A DNA stretch of 64,000 nt from an uncultured Flavobacteriaceae bacterium (GTDB lineage Bacteria; Bacteroidota; Bacteroidia; Flavobacteriales; Flavobacteriaceae). Both the position numbers and the translations under genes were made by a program. A model generated the notes under the pieces. The model was not told the origin of the DNA. It did not search any database and saw only the letters and a program-made list of their open reading frames with translations. Of this stretch, positions 9,817-20,365 are shown piece by piece (position 1 is the stretch's first letter; each line of letters opens with the position of its first letter). The stretch is from assembly GCA_937136455.1 (NCBI GenBank), contig CAKZOO010000059.1:1-64000 (forward strand), written 5' to 3'.

Positions 9817-11712
9817 ATGCAAATAGAGAATAACACTCCTGATACTGTTAAACCCTCTGAAGTCTCTCGTAGAAGAAGACAAAGCAGAACAGGGAAACAG
9901 GCGAAGATTATTGCTAATTACGCTTGCCCTTCTTGCCGTGATAAAGGTGGTGACAGTACAGGTAATCACCTTATGGTGTTTGAATCGGGGAAAGGTTATT
10001 GCAACCGTTGCCCTAAACATTTCTCAGAAGAAGAGGTTAAAGCCGCTAAGGAAGAGAAATATGGTAATCGTAGACGATTCCAAAAATCTAAATTCCAAGA
10101 AGCTTATAAATATAATAAGGGATTGACACTAGAAGATATGCCACACTTAGGCTTTCTTGGTGACAAGCATAGAGGTATTACCGCTGAAACAGATCGACAC
10201 TTTGGTATAAGAACACAGGTCGATGAGAGAAATGGTAAACCACTTGCACGTTTCTACCCTTACCATGTTGAGGAAGAGTTATTCGGATATAAAAACCGTA
10301 AGCTTCCTAAAGAGTGGGAAAGTGATATTGGTACAATCAAAGGAACAGATCTCTTTGGTTGGAACTTATGTAAAGGCCCACGTAAAGTATTAGCTATCGT
10401 TGAAGGTGAAGAAGATTGTGCCGCTGGTTGGCAGATGTGGAAAGCTATTAATATGCGATCTGATAACAGACGTATAAAGCGATCCAATCCGCATATAGTC
10501 TCATTACCAAATGGTGCTAAAGGTGCTGAAAAGATTCTACTCCACCATTTTGATGAGCTTATGAAATATGAGAAAATCATCTGGTTTGGAGATAATTACA
10601 AACTAGATGTAGAAGGTGCTATAGCTCTTGAAAGGGCTGTACAGGTTATCGGGGTTGATAAACTTTATGTATCTGAGTATCCTGATCGTAAAAAAGATCT
10701 TTGTGATATATTAAAACTAGGTGGTCAAGAAGCCTTAGACGCTTTTGCAGAAATGTACTTTAATGCTAAGAAGTATCAGCCAGCAGATATTATTGATGGT
10801 GCTGATCTTACATTAGAAGATATTGAACGTGAGCAAATTTCAGGTGTACCATTACCCTTCCCTAGTGTTCAAGAAAAGATAGATGGTTTACGCCCTTATG
10901 AGCATACATTGTTGTTTGCTGGTTCGGGTATTGGTAAGTCAACTTTTGCTAAAGCAATAGGTCATTGGGTTTGTACTGAGTACGATTGGAAGGTAGGTAA
11001 TATCTTTCTTGAAGAACGGGATGACAAAACCCAACAAGGTTATATAGCTTATGATAATAAAGTCTCATTACGTGAGTATCGTAAAGATTATAATATCATA
11101 CCAAGAGAAGATAAGCAGAAGACCTTAGAAACTGTTATCAAAAATATGATGTTCTTAAGGCATATGGGTTCAATCGATCCTGATGTACTTATGAACAAGA
11201 TTAGATATTTACATGCCAAAGGTTGTAAGTTAATAATCCTAGATCATATTTCAATGGTAGTAACTCAGTCAGATGATGAGCGTAAAGATATTGATAACCT
11301 AATGGAGCAAATTTACCGATTCTGTGAAACTCATCCAGTACACGTAATCTCTATTGTACATTTAAACCGATCTGGTAAAGCAAACTTTGAACGTGGTGCT
11401 GAGATTACTTCAGGCAATCTACGTGGTTCAGCAGGTCTTTTACAGATGGCATGGAATGCAATTGGTATCGAAGGAGATAACCAACACGATCAATATCCTG
11501 ATGCCCGTTTCCCACGATTCTTAAAATGTCGTGAAACAGGTGAAGTGGGGTTATGTAGTGGTGCGTTAATGTATAATAAGAAAACAGGACGATTCAAACA
11601 TGATGAGTCTGTAACTAAAGATGACATAATGCCATCCTTTGAGAAGCAAACACCAAGTATGGGTGGCGGAAGCAAAGGAGGTGGAGGTGGATTCGACAAT
11701 AAAGCGAGTTAA
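9817..11712 (+). CDS. T7 gp4-like primase-helicase
   Basis: Zn-binding CPSC...CNRC, TOPRIM AIVEGEEDCAAG, Walker A AGSGIGKSTFAKA, LIILDHISMVV. Confidence 0.9.
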   Translation: MQIENNTPDTVKPSEVSRRRRQSRTGKQAKIIANYACPSCRDKGGDSTGNHLMVFESGKGYCNRCPKHFSEEEVKAAKEEKYGNRRRFQKSKFQEAYKYNKGLTLEDMPHLGFLGDKHRGITAETDRHFGIRTQVDERNGKPLARFYPYHVEEELFGYKNRKLPKEWESDIGTIKGTDLFGWNLCKGPRKVLAIVEGEEDCAAGWQMWKAINMRSDNRRIKRSNPHIVSLPNGAKGAEKILLHHFDELMKYEKIIWFGDNYKLDVEGAIALERAVQVIGVDKLYVSEYPDRKKDLCDILKLGGQEALDAFAEMYFNAKKYQPADIIDGADLTLEDIEREQISGVPLPFPSVQEKIDGLRPYEHTLLFAGSGIGKSTFAKAIGHWVCTEYDWKVGNIFLEERDDKTQQGYIAYDNKVSLREYRKDYNIIPREDKQKTLETVIKNMMFLRHMGSIDPDVLMNKIRYLHAKGCKLIILDHISMVVTQSDDERKDIDNLMEQIYRFCETHPVHVISIVHLNRSGKANFERGAEITSGNLRGSAGLLQMAWNAIGIEGDNQHDQYPDARFPRFLKCRETGEVGLCSGALMYNKKTGRFKHDESVTKDDIMPSFEKQTPSMGGGSKGGGGGFDNKAS

Positions 11713-12196
11713 AAAGATTCTTCCAAAGTTCAAGACTACAGAATATTTTACGTGGGGTGCTATTAAACAAAGATGCTACAATCCTAATCATCAAAAGTTT
11801 GAAGAGTATGGCGGAAGAGGTATTACTGTTTGTAAGAGGTGGAAAGATTCTTTTGAGAATTTCTTAGAAGATATGGGTAAAAAACCAACACCAAAACATA
11901 CCTTAGATCGGATTGATAACAGCAAAGGGTATTCTCCTAAAAACTGTAGATGGGTCACGAGATCTATACAAGGCAGTAATCGTAGAAAATTCAAGAAGTC
12001 TAAATCAAAATATCATGGTGTGTACCCTAATCAAGGGAAGTTCCAGTGTCAATATCGTGATAGATCAGGAAAAAGATTCCACATAGGTACTTTTGAGAAA
12101 GAAGAGGATGCAGCCAAAGCATACGATAAGAAGATTGTAGAAAATAATCTGCAAGATTTAAAACCTTTAAATTTTTCAGGAGGTACTTATGTGTAA
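11639..12196 (+). CDS. HNH homing endonuclease with AP2-like C-terminal domain (start uncertain)
   Basis: YGGRGITVCKRWKDSFENFLEDMGKKPTPKHTLDRIDNSKGYSPKNCRWVT and KYHGVYPNQGKFQCQYRDRSGKRFHIGTFEKEEDAAKAYD. Confidence 0.85.
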   Translation: MRSKHQVWVAEAKEVEVDSTIKRVKKILPKFKTTEYFTWGAIKQRCYNPNHQKFEEYGGRGITVCKRWKDSFENFLEDMGKKPTPKHTLDRIDNSKGYSPKNCRWVTRSIQGSNRRKFKKSKSKYHGVYPNQGKFQCQYRDRSGKRFHIGTFEKEEDAAKAYDKKIVENNLQDLKPLNFSGGTYV

Positions 12197-13472
12197 GGTA
12201 GAAGAACGTAAGCGTAAACGTGCTGAGAGAGCCGTAAAGAGGCGTAAGGCAGAGCGTTTAGCTAGACGTACACAACTAGATACCAAACCAACTAAAGTCG
12301 CTCAGGAGGTCGCTCAGGCTGTCTCAGAGATGAAAACGGTAGTAACTTATGATGACCTTGATGGTGATCAATTATTAGCGTATCATGGAATACATACTTG
12401 GTGGGATACCCAAAAGCGTATAGGTGGTGTAGCTGAACCATTAACAGTTGGTGGCTTTGCTGGTACAGGTAAAAGTACCTTACTAAGTATAGCGCTACCA
12501 GCTTTGAAAAACCCCGATGGTTCAGATGTAAAAGTTAAGTATTGTGCCTATACAGGTAAAGCCTCTAATGTACTGATGCAAAAGGGCTTACCAGCACAAA
12601 CAATGCATAGCTTAATCTACGACTGTGTACCAAATGGGGATACTGTTGACTTTGTTCTAAAACATAAAGATGATGTTGATGCACAACTTATTGTTGTAGA
12701 TGAAGCCAGTATGATTCCTGATGAGATGAGACAAGATCTCGAATCGTTAGGTATTCCAATCCTATATACAGGAGATCATGGACAATTACCACCTGTAGCT
12801 GGTGTTGGTAATGTAATGGCTGATCCAATTTTTAAACTGGAACAACCTCATAGACAAGCATTAGAAAGTGGTATTATTGAAGTCGCTACTAATGTACGTA
12901 ACCGTAAAAGGGTTAAGGTTGGTGTGTACGGTAAAAACAAAGATGCAGAAGTTGTGAGATCCCGTGTCATTAATGATACAGAACGTCTTGCAGCAGCAGA
13001 TATGGTTATTTGCTATACCAATAAAAAGCGTGAGCAGTTAAATAGAGTTATACGAAAGTACAAAGGATTTGAAGGTACTTACCCTCAAGTAGGTGAGAAG
13101 CTTATCTGTGTTAGAAATAACAAAAATACTCGTATGTTTAATGGTCTTGTTCTTTATGTTAAAGCTATTAAAGAAGAGGGTGGATACCTTGTAATGGATT
13201 TAGTAGATGAAGTAGGAAACGAATACCTAAATATTAAGGCATTCACAAACTACTTTGAAGGTGCTGATCATCCTAAAATCTTTGGTAGAACGCTATTTGA
13301 TGTGTTCGAGTTTGCATACGCAATCACTGGTCACAAGTCACAAGGTTCTCAATGGGATAATGTGATTGTTGTTGAAGAAGTGATGTACAGACAGACCATG
13401 GATATAAAAAGGCGTTGGAATTATACCGCTTTAACAAGGGCAGTTAAAAAACTCACTTGGATTTTAAAATAA
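12189..13472 (+). CDS. RecD/Dda-like superfamily 1 DNA helicase
   Basis: GGFAGTGKSTLL, IVVDEASMI, YAITGHKSQGSQWDNVIVVEE, YTALTRA. Confidence 0.88.
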   Translation: MCKVEERKRKRAERAVKRRKAERLARRTQLDTKPTKVAQEVAQAVSEMKTVVTYDDLDGDQLLAYHGIHTWWDTQKRIGGVAEPLTVGGFAGTGKSTLLSIALPALKNPDGSDVKVKYCAYTGKASNVLMQKGLPAQTMHSLIYDCVPNGDTVDFVLKHKDDVDAQLIVVDEASMIPDEMRQDLESLGIPILYTGDHGQLPPVAGVGNVMADPIFKLEQPHRQALESGIIEVATNVRNRKRVKVGVYGKNKDAEVVRSRVINDTERLAAADMVICYTNKKREQLNRVIRKYKGFEGTYPQVGEKLICVRNNKNTRMFNGLVLYVKAIKEEGGYLVMDLVDEVGNEYLNIKAFTNYFEGADHPKIFGRTLFDVFEFAYAITGHKSQGSQWDNVIVVEEVMYRQTMDIKRRWNYTALTRAVKKLTWILK

Positions 13473-13495
13473 ACTAGCATTTGAAAGGAGGTGCT

Positions 13496-16114
13496 ATGGA
13501 CGTAATTTGGAAGTTTCCTCATTCTGCCTATGGCGCTGAACTTACCTTTGATATTGAGTCGAACGGACTTCTAGAGGATAAAAGAGAGTTCTCTAAATCT
13601 AAAGGCTTGATAGTACATGCAGCAGCAGATAGAATTTGGATGTGTTGTCACCGCGATAACAAAACTGGTATTTGTTATGACTTTATAGATGATGAAATGT
13701 TGTCATTACATGGCAGAGCCATTAAACGTCATAACAGACAGTATGGTCGTGATCAAGCACATCTATACCCTCTATCTGCATTACCTGCTTTCTGGGAAAT
13801 CACAGGAAGACAAACAGGTCATAATGCCCAGAAGTTCGACTTTCCGTTAGTTGAAAAACTCTTAGGCTATCATATGCCAAGAGAAAAACGATGGGATACT
13901 TTGATACAATCACAAACACAATTTTGTGACCGTGAACACGTAGCAGGTTCAACAACTGGCCCACATTCTGTAGAGAGTTGGGCAATACGTATCAATAAAG
14001 GTTCTAAGGTAGAGCATGAAGATTGGCTTAACTTTAGTATTGATATGTACAGACGTTGTTGGCGAGATGTTGAAGTACAATGTGATATTCTTGTTGCACT
14101 AGAAGATGAGCGAGAAGCTGATCGACTCGAATGTAATATTGATTGGACTAAAGCACTTCACACAGAACATATGGCTGCATTTTGGATTAGCTATTCTGAA
14201 ATCTGGGGCTACCCTATTGATCAGGTTTTCGCTAACCAGAAGATCAAAGATTGGGATAAAGAGCTTGCTGATTTGGAAGATGAGCTACTACCTAATATGC
14301 CATTCCGTATCACACATGAGCGCTGTGGTACTAAGGTTAATTGGGAGACATATGTAGAAGGTATGTTGAAGAATTCAGGACTTTCAAGACTACCTTTAGG
14401 GTGGTGTTGGGAAGAAGATTCAGGTAACAAACCTCAACCTGTATGGAAGCCATTTAAAAAGAATGGTGATGTATCTAGTTCCGTTGAAACATATTTCCTT
14501 GGAAAAGAAGCACAACCAGCTAAGCCTGAAGAGCCAGCAATTGAAGCACAGCCAGCGGTTCTTGATGAAAATGGTAAAGTGGTTAAGAAAGCTGTACGAG
14601 CTAGAAAAGCTAAACCAGCCGTTGCCGCTAAGGATCGTGTACCGAGCTGTTATGAAGATGATGCAGGTCTAACTGATCCACCTTTAATTAAGTTCGGGCC
14701 TGAAGATGTGGCTGGGCCATTTACACGTATACAATGGTCTAATTACAATCTTGGTTCAAATAATCAGGTTCTTGAGTACCTTACCTTACATACTAAGTGG
14801 CAACCTACTGAGTATACAGAGAAGGGTAATCCTAAACTGACAGAAGATAGTTTTGACTCTATCGGTGATGGTGAAAGTGGTATTGGTGAGAAGATTAAGT
14901 ATTACCTTATCACTAAGTCTCGTAGAACTAATGTTAAGAACTTTAAAGATCCTACAAAGGGTTGGCTTAACAACGTAAGGGCTGATGGTCGTGTGACCCC
15001 TGTGAACAACACTATGGGTACTCCAACAACACGTAGTAGACACGCTGTAATTGTAAACGTACCTAGTGGTAGCGCTTTACACGGTGCAGATATGCGTAGA
15101 TGTTGGGTAGCAGCAGAAGGTTGTAGACAACTTGGTATTGATGCAGCAGCAATTGAAGCTAGGGCTATGGCCTCAGAAATTGATTGTGATGCTACAAGGC
15201 ATGAGATCGTTGATGGTGATTTCCATACAGCAGTATGGGATACAATTCCTGATTTCTCATCTAGCCGTGGTCATACTAAGGGTATTGAGTATGCATTACT
15301 CTATGGTGCTTCAGATGCCAAACTAGGATCATTAGCAGACATACCTAATTGTCGTGAAAAGTTTGCCTCAGTAGATAAATTAATCCTACGTGGTTGGGAG
15401 CAAGATAAAGAAGGTCTTTGGAGACACAAAAGATGGAATCCTAAGAAGCCATCATTGCTACTTAAGGAAGCACAGGAAACAGTCTGTGGATCTATTATCC
15501 GTAAGCGTATTATGGATGGATTACAGCCTCTAGGTGCGGCTATCGACCGTTTTGTTAAAATGTCTGAGAAAGGGTACTTAGTCTCTATTGATGGGCGTAA
15601 ACTTAACTGTAGAAGCTCTCACAGTGCATTTAACTTAAGACTTCAATCAACTGGTGCGATTATATGTAAGACAGCCATGATTCTTACCATGAACAAACTT
15701 GAACAAGAAGGTTTTGTTGTAGTGGGCAAAGATCATGATCCTAAAAAGCATGTTCAGTTATATACCTTCTACCATGATGAGTTACAACTGGGTGTGCCAG
15801 AACATCTATTTGAAGATAAGGTGTTTAATGTAGACTTTTCTGAATTTGACCTATCAGATAAGAAGCAAAAGAAATTAGCTGAAAAGAAAGCTAATAAAGC
15901 TATCTCTCGTTTCGTTAGAAGAGAGTTAAGGCAACATGGAAAGTATTGGTCAAGACCTAAGATTGACTTTGAAAAAGGTACGGTCTTAATAAGTTATAGT
16001 CGTGTAGGTGATATTGCTACAGAGGCATTCTATGATGCTGGTACTGTAAATGATTTCCCTATCGCTGTAGAAAGTGAATTTGATGTTGGTGCTAACTGGC
16101 TGGAATGTCACTGA
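13496..16114 (+). CDS. T7-like family A DNA polymerase with 3'-5' exonuclease
   Basis: TFDIESNGLL exo I; GIDAAAIEARAMAS motif A; GIEYALLYGASDAKLGS motif B; RSSHSAFNLRLQSTGA; FYHDELQ motif C. Confidence 0.9.
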   Translation: MDVIWKFPHSAYGAELTFDIESNGLLEDKREFSKSKGLIVHAAADRIWMCCHRDNKTGICYDFIDDEMLSLHGRAIKRHNRQYGRDQAHLYPLSALPAFWEITGRQTGHNAQKFDFPLVEKLLGYHMPREKRWDTLIQSQTQFCDREHVAGSTTGPHSVESWAIRINKGSKVEHEDWLNFSIDMYRRCWRDVEVQCDILVALEDEREADRLECNIDWTKALHTEHMAAFWISYSEIWGYPIDQVFANQKIKDWDKELADLEDELLPNMPFRITHERCGTKVNWETYVEGMLKNSGLSRLPLGWCWEEDSGNKPQPVWKPFKKNGDVSSSVETYFLGKEAQPAKPEEPAIEAQPAVLDENGKVVKKAVRARKAKPAVAAKDRVPSCYEDDAGLTDPPLIKFGPEDVAGPFTRIQWSNYNLGSNNQVLEYLTLHTKWQPTEYTEKGNPKLTEDSFDSIGDGESGIGEKIKYYLITKSRRTNVKNFKDPTKGWLNNVRADGRVTPVNNTMGTPTTRSRHAVIVNVPSGSALHGADMRRCWVAAEGCRQLGIDAAAIEARAMASEIDCDATRHEIVDGDFHTAVWDTIPDFSSSRGHTKGIEYALLYGASDAKLGSLADIPNCREKFASVDKLILRGWEQDKEGLWRHKRWNPKKPSLLLKEAQETVCGSIIRKRIMDGLQPLGAAIDRFVKMSEKGYLVSIDGRKLNCRSSHSAFNLRLQSTGAIICKTAMILTMNKLEQEGFVVVGKDHDPKKHVQLYTFYHDELQLGVPEHLFEDKVFNVDFSEFDLSDKKQKKLAEKKANKAISRFVRRELRQHGKYWSRPKIDFEKGTVLISYSRVGDIATEAFYDAGTVNDFPIAVESEFDVGANWLECH

Positions 16115-16155
16115 TTGATTTGTAATTTTTATATAAACCATAAGGAAAATAAATT

Positions 16156-17169
16156 ATGCTAATTGAACAAAAACCTCAAAAAGATTTTGAACCAGATGCA
16201 GCCCTTGATGCAGGTCGTGAATATGAAGCACGTATTGTAGGTGTTGCACATGTTGGTAAGCATGAGAAAGAAAAGTTTGGTGGTGATGGTAAGCCAAGTG
16301 GTGAATTCCAAGAAATCGAACAAGCGATTGTTATGCTTGAACTTACTGAAGAAGATACCTTTGTAGAGCGTGGCCCTGAAGATGCCCGTGTAATGAAGCC
16401 TCGCCTTATTCCTCAATTTATCAAGTGGTCTTCACATGAAAAATCAGGTATGTTTAAGCTTGCTAAAAATGCAAACCCTAAAGCAGCTTGGGTAGAGGGT
16501 AAGCAAGGTAAAGTAGATACATCTCTAATTATCGGTGAACCTGTAACTGTTGTGTTTAAAGAAGCTACAGCAGAAGGTAAGCAGTACATTGATGAAATTA
16601 AATCAATCCCTGCTAAGTACAAAGATGGTGTTGATGCAGCACAATCTACACCTTTCCAATACCACGTTGGTCTAGGTTCATTCCCTCTAGCTGATGGTAC
16701 AGAAACTAAACTAGAAGATGTTCCTGTATGGATCATTAACTATGCTCTTAATAAAGCTATTGATGCTGAAGAGTTTGGTCAACTAGATGCTATGGAAGCA
16801 TATGTTGCTGAAGCAGAAGCGGCTAAAGAGGGTAATGATGTAGAGCTTGAAGGTGATCGTCTACCAGCTAAGGAATCAGAAGAGACTAAAGAAGAGTCTG
16901 TAGAAGAAACCAAAGAGGAAGAGGTAGTTGAAGAAAAGGTTGAGGAAAAACCTAAAACTTCTCGCAGACGTTCTCGCAAGCCAGCAGCTAAAGAAGATGT
17001 TGGTCTAAAAGCTGAACTTGAAGTTGTTAAAGCAGACGTAGGTGCATTAGAAGATCTTGCTATTGAGAAAGGTCTTGCTGAAGATGTACTTGATGCAGTA
17101 GGTGCTGAAGCTGGTGAAGATGATGATCTTTACGCAACTAAAATCATTGAAGCTGTACTAGCTCTTTAA
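16156..17169 (+). CDS. Putative ssDNA-binding protein with acidic/basic low-complexity C-terminal region
   Basis: Position between pol and exonuclease; EETKEESVEETKEEEVVEEKVEEKPKTSRRRSRKPAAKED. Confidence 0.5.
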   Translation: MLIEQKPQKDFEPDAALDAGREYEARIVGVAHVGKHEKEKFGGDGKPSGEFQEIEQAIVMLELTEEDTFVERGPEDARVMKPRLIPQFIKWSSHEKSGMFKLAKNANPKAAWVEGKQGKVDTSLIIGEPVTVVFKEATAEGKQYIDEIKSIPAKYKDGVDAAQSTPFQYHVGLGSFPLADGTETKLEDVPVWIINYALNKAIDAEEFGQLDAMEAYVAEAEAAKEGNDVELEGDRLPAKESEETKEESVEETKEEEVVEEKVEEKPKTSRRRSRKPAAKEDVGLKAELEVVKADVGALEDLAIEKGLAEDVLDAVGAEAGEDDDLYATKIIEAVLAL

Positions 17170-17179
17170 TTGTAACCCT

Positions 17180-17206
17180 AGCCCTATTCGTGGGGCTTTA
17201 TTTAAT
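17180..17206 (+). terminator. Terminator-like hairpin
   Basis: AGCCC-TATTCGTG-GGGCT-TTATTTAAT. Confidence 0.5.
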
Positions 17207-17217
17207 AGGAGGGTTCT

Positions 17218-18660
17218 ATGATTATTGAGAACTCAGTTTTAGATTATGAACAAGACACAGATGGTCATTTTGAATTTACAGAAGGTGGCCCGTGTCTGTT
17301 ATTAGATGGTGATCCAATCGCCTATTCTTCAGCAGCAGCTTGTGATACTGCAACACACATTATCAAGTTAAATGGTACTAACATTTATCATATTGATGGT
17401 GGTATAACTGACCTTTATAATGCCCTTGGTTTTACAGACTATCGTGACTTTAATGCCATGTTAGAAAAGAACCCTCATATTGAATATGAGAAGCTGGTAC
17501 AATCAGATGATGCTGGCAATATGTGCCATACAATTAAGGCTCAAATCCGCAAAATCATCAAACGTGTTGGTGCTGGTTCAGTTAAAATCTTTCTAACAGA
17601 TGGTGATACAAACTTCCGTATCACACAAGATATTGCTACAATCTTAAAGTACAAAGGTAATCGCTCTTCCGATGCTAAACCTCAGATGCTAGGCAAAGCC
17701 CGTGAATATATGGTTGAAAATCTAGGTGCAATTATGGTATCTGGTATGGAAGCAGATGATGCTTTATCAATCGAACACCGTAAGGCTTGGGCAGAAGCTA
17801 TGGCGGAGGCAGAACACGAATTAGGTCAAGACGATCCTGAGCTTGTTAAGCACAACCCTGACAATATCCTTGAAAAGAAAGCTATGGAACTTTCTACAAC
17901 GGTACTAGCTACCATTGATAAAGATATTAAAATGTGTGCAGGTAAATTTATCAATCCTGATCAAGATCTTGGTATTGAAGAGATTTTCCCAATGGGTCAT
18001 TTATTCATTGAAGAAAAAGGTACTGATAAAAAGAAAACCAAGAAGCTACGATTTAGCGGTCTTAAAGGTTTTTATGCACAAATCCTTTTAGGTGATAGTT
18101 GTGATAATATTCCAAGTGTATATTTCTGTGGTGATACCCGTGTAAATGAAGTTCTTAAAGGTTGTGAAACAGAGGAAGAATTGTTTAAAGCAACATTGCG
18201 TGAAATCTATCAAGGTTTCCACCGTGAAAACATTAAGAATTTGACACCTGAAATAGAAGCTCGTTTAGAAAAAGCTATTGCAAGTGGAAAACATGGTAAA
18301 GATAATCCTTCTAACCGTACTAAGGTCAAGAAGAAGATCAAAGATCTGTTAACCAAACAGGTAGCATTTAGTGATAAACATTATTATCATTGGTCAGAGT
18401 TTGCACTTAAAGAAGATGGTACAGTATCTAAAGATCTTACCAATCCTGAAACGGCAACTCTTCTAACAATTTCACCAATTGAATATATGGTAGAAGTTGC
18501 ACGACTAATCTACATGTTAGATATTGAACCTCAAGAAGATGGTTCACACTTATGGACACCACCTAGCCAAGATTGGGTAGATGAAGTTGTTAGTGAGTTT
18601 GAAACAGAAAATCTTCTACGCATACCTATGGTGGGCTTTATCAATGAAGTCAGTGCCTAA
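17218..18660 (+). CDS. 5'-3' exonuclease / flap endonuclease-like
   Basis: GSVKIFLTDGDTNFR, MEADDALSIEH, LGDSCDNIPSV. Confidence 0.8.
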   Translation: MIIENSVLDYEQDTDGHFEFTEGGPCLLLDGDPIAYSSAAACDTATHIIKLNGTNIYHIDGGITDLYNALGFTDYRDFNAMLEKNPHIEYEKLVQSDDAGNMCHTIKAQIRKIIKRVGAGSVKIFLTDGDTNFRITQDIATILKYKGNRSSDAKPQMLGKAREYMVENLGAIMVSGMEADDALSIEHRKAWAEAMAEAEHELGQDDPELVKHNPDNILEKKAMELSTTVLATIDKDIKMCAGKFINPDQDLGIEEIFPMGHLFIEEKGTDKKKTKKLRFSGLKGFYAQILLGDSCDNIPSVYFCGDTRVNEVLKGCETEEELFKATLREIYQGFHRENIKNLTPEIEARLEKAIASGKHGKDNPSNRTKVKKKIKDLLTKQVAFSDKHYYHWSEFALKEDGTVSKDLTNPETATLLTISPIEYMVEVARLIYMLDIEPQEDGSHLWTPPSQDWVDEVVSEFETENLLRIPMVGFINEVSA

Positions 18661-19354
18661 AGAGTTAGTCAGAAAGCTCTGTAGGCAACGTAGAGGTGAT
18701 AAGACAGTTAAGGTAGTGGCAATAGACCAGTCACTATCTAACTGCGCTTGTGTACTGTTCGAGGATGGTATACCAAAGGATCGTTGTGTGTTTCACACTG
18801 GCGATCCAACTACTAAGGATTTTAAAAACAGGCTTAAACGTGGTGATACCATTTTTGGTGAATATTTTGAATCACACGTTAAACAAGTTGAGTACATCAC
18901 TTCTCAAGTGATAGAAAAAATGTCGGAATGGAATCCTAATTATGTCTGCCTAGAAGGGCTTGCATTTAATGCACAAGGTATGAAAGAGCGACAACTTGCA
19001 GGTTTATACCATTCTATTTTAACAAGTTTACACAGAGAATTAGGGTATTGTATTGATACTCAATTAATCACTGTAACACCTACTCAAGTAAAGAAGATTG
19101 CCCGTGAACATTTGCCAGAAGCAGATCAATATACTGGTGAATATACTTCAAGAGGTAAGCCAAAACTTAACCCTATGAAGAAATCAGATATGGTAAAGGC
19201 ATTACAAACCACTAAACATAAGTGGATACTTGATGGATATACCCGTAAAACACTTGTTGCTTCCCGTAAAAACCCTACTGGGCTTGAAGACCTACCAGAT
19301 GCTTATTTCATCGGTTTGTACTTCTTGAAAAACAAGAAACAGTTTATTAAATAA
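18644..19354 (+). CDS. RuvC-like Holliday junction resolvase
   Basis: VVAIDQSLSNCACVLFEDG, YVCLEGLAF, LPDAYFIGLYFL RNase H-fold acidic motifs; start set at MKSVPKEL. Confidence 0.75.
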   Translation: MKSVPKELVRKLCRQRRGDKTVKVVAIDQSLSNCACVLFEDGIPKDRCVFHTGDPTTKDFKNRLKRGDTIFGEYFESHVKQVEYITSQVIEKMSEWNPNYVCLEGLAFNAQGMKERQLAGLYHSILTSLHRELGYCIDTQLITVTPTQVKKIAREHLPEADQYTGEYTSRGKPKLNPMKKSDMVKALQTTKHKWILDGYTRKTLVASRKNPTGLEDLPDAYFIGLYFLKNKKQFIK

Positions 19355-19363
19355 GGAGTGATG

Positions 19364-20365
19364 ATGGCAGAGAAGAAAAAGCCTCAGATTCAAACGTACC
19401 AGCCAGCGTATGTATTCGCATATCCAGAATATGCTGAAGTGGCTGATCAGCAGATCGAGATATATTGGCCTTGGAATGAAATTGATGTAGCCAAGGACAA
19501 ACAAGTGCTCTTGACAGAAATGACAGAGAGTGAAAAACATGGTGTAATTACTGCATTAAAACTATTTACTAAGTACGAAATCTTTGTAGGTAATGAGTAT
19601 TGGCTAAACCGTGTAATGAAGAAATTCCCTCGCCCTGAAATTCAACGCATGGCATCGGTATTTGGTCATGTTGAGCTTAATTCTCATGCCCCATTCTATA
19701 ACCAAATCAATGAAGAACTTGGTTTAGCTACAGAAGAATTTTACAATTCATATGTGGAAGATCCTATCTTAGTCGAGCGTATGGAGTTTATTGATTCATT
19801 AGTTGATAATGATGATGATGCACTATCGCTTGCTGGCTTTAGTATGGTAGAAGGTGCTGTACTTTATAGCTCATTTGCATTCTTAAAGCATTTTCAATCA
19901 AACGGTAAAAACAAGCTTATGAATATCTGTCGTGGCATTAATATGTCAGTTACAGATGAAAACCTACATTCAGTAGGTGGTGCTATGCTTTGTAATCAAT
20001 TAGTTGAAGAACTTGAAATGTCAGAAGATGAGTATACAGAGTTCCGAAACAAAGTATATCAAATGGCTGAGAAGATTTATGAACATGAATCTCGTATCAT
20101 TGATATGTTATTTGAACAAGGCCCGATGGATGGTATTACACCTGAAGAGATGAAGATCTTTGTTAAGAGCCGTATCAATACCTGTCTTGGTCAATTAAAA
20201 CTTAAACCGCTTTATGTTCTTACTAAAAACCCTGTAGCAGATTGGTTCTACAAAGGTATCAATAATTATCAATTCAACGATTTCTTCAGCGGTCTTGGTC
20301 GTGAATATCAACGTAACTGGGTAGCTAATAAATTCGTGTGGATTCCAAAAGGAGTTGCAAAATAA
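19364..20365 (+). CDS. nrdB: Ribonucleotide reductase class I beta subunit
   Basis: ATG after GGAGTGATG; FGHVELNSHAPFY, NMSVTDENLHS, RIIDMLFEQG. Confidence 0.88.
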   Translation: MAEKKKPQIQTYQPAYVFAYPEYAEVADQQIEIYWPWNEIDVAKDKQVLLTEMTESEKHGVITALKLFTKYEIFVGNEYWLNRVMKKFPRPEIQRMASVFGHVELNSHAPFYNQINEELGLATEEFYNSYVEDPILVERMEFIDSLVDNDDDALSLAGFSMVEGAVLYSSFAFLKHFQSNGKNKLMNICRGINMSVTDENLHSVGGAMLCNQLVEELEMSEDEYTEFRNKVYQMAEKIYEHESRIIDMLFEQGPMDGITPEEMKIFVKSRINTCLGQLKLKPLYVLTKNPVADWFYKGINNYQFNDFFSGLGREYQRNWVANKFVWIPKGVAK

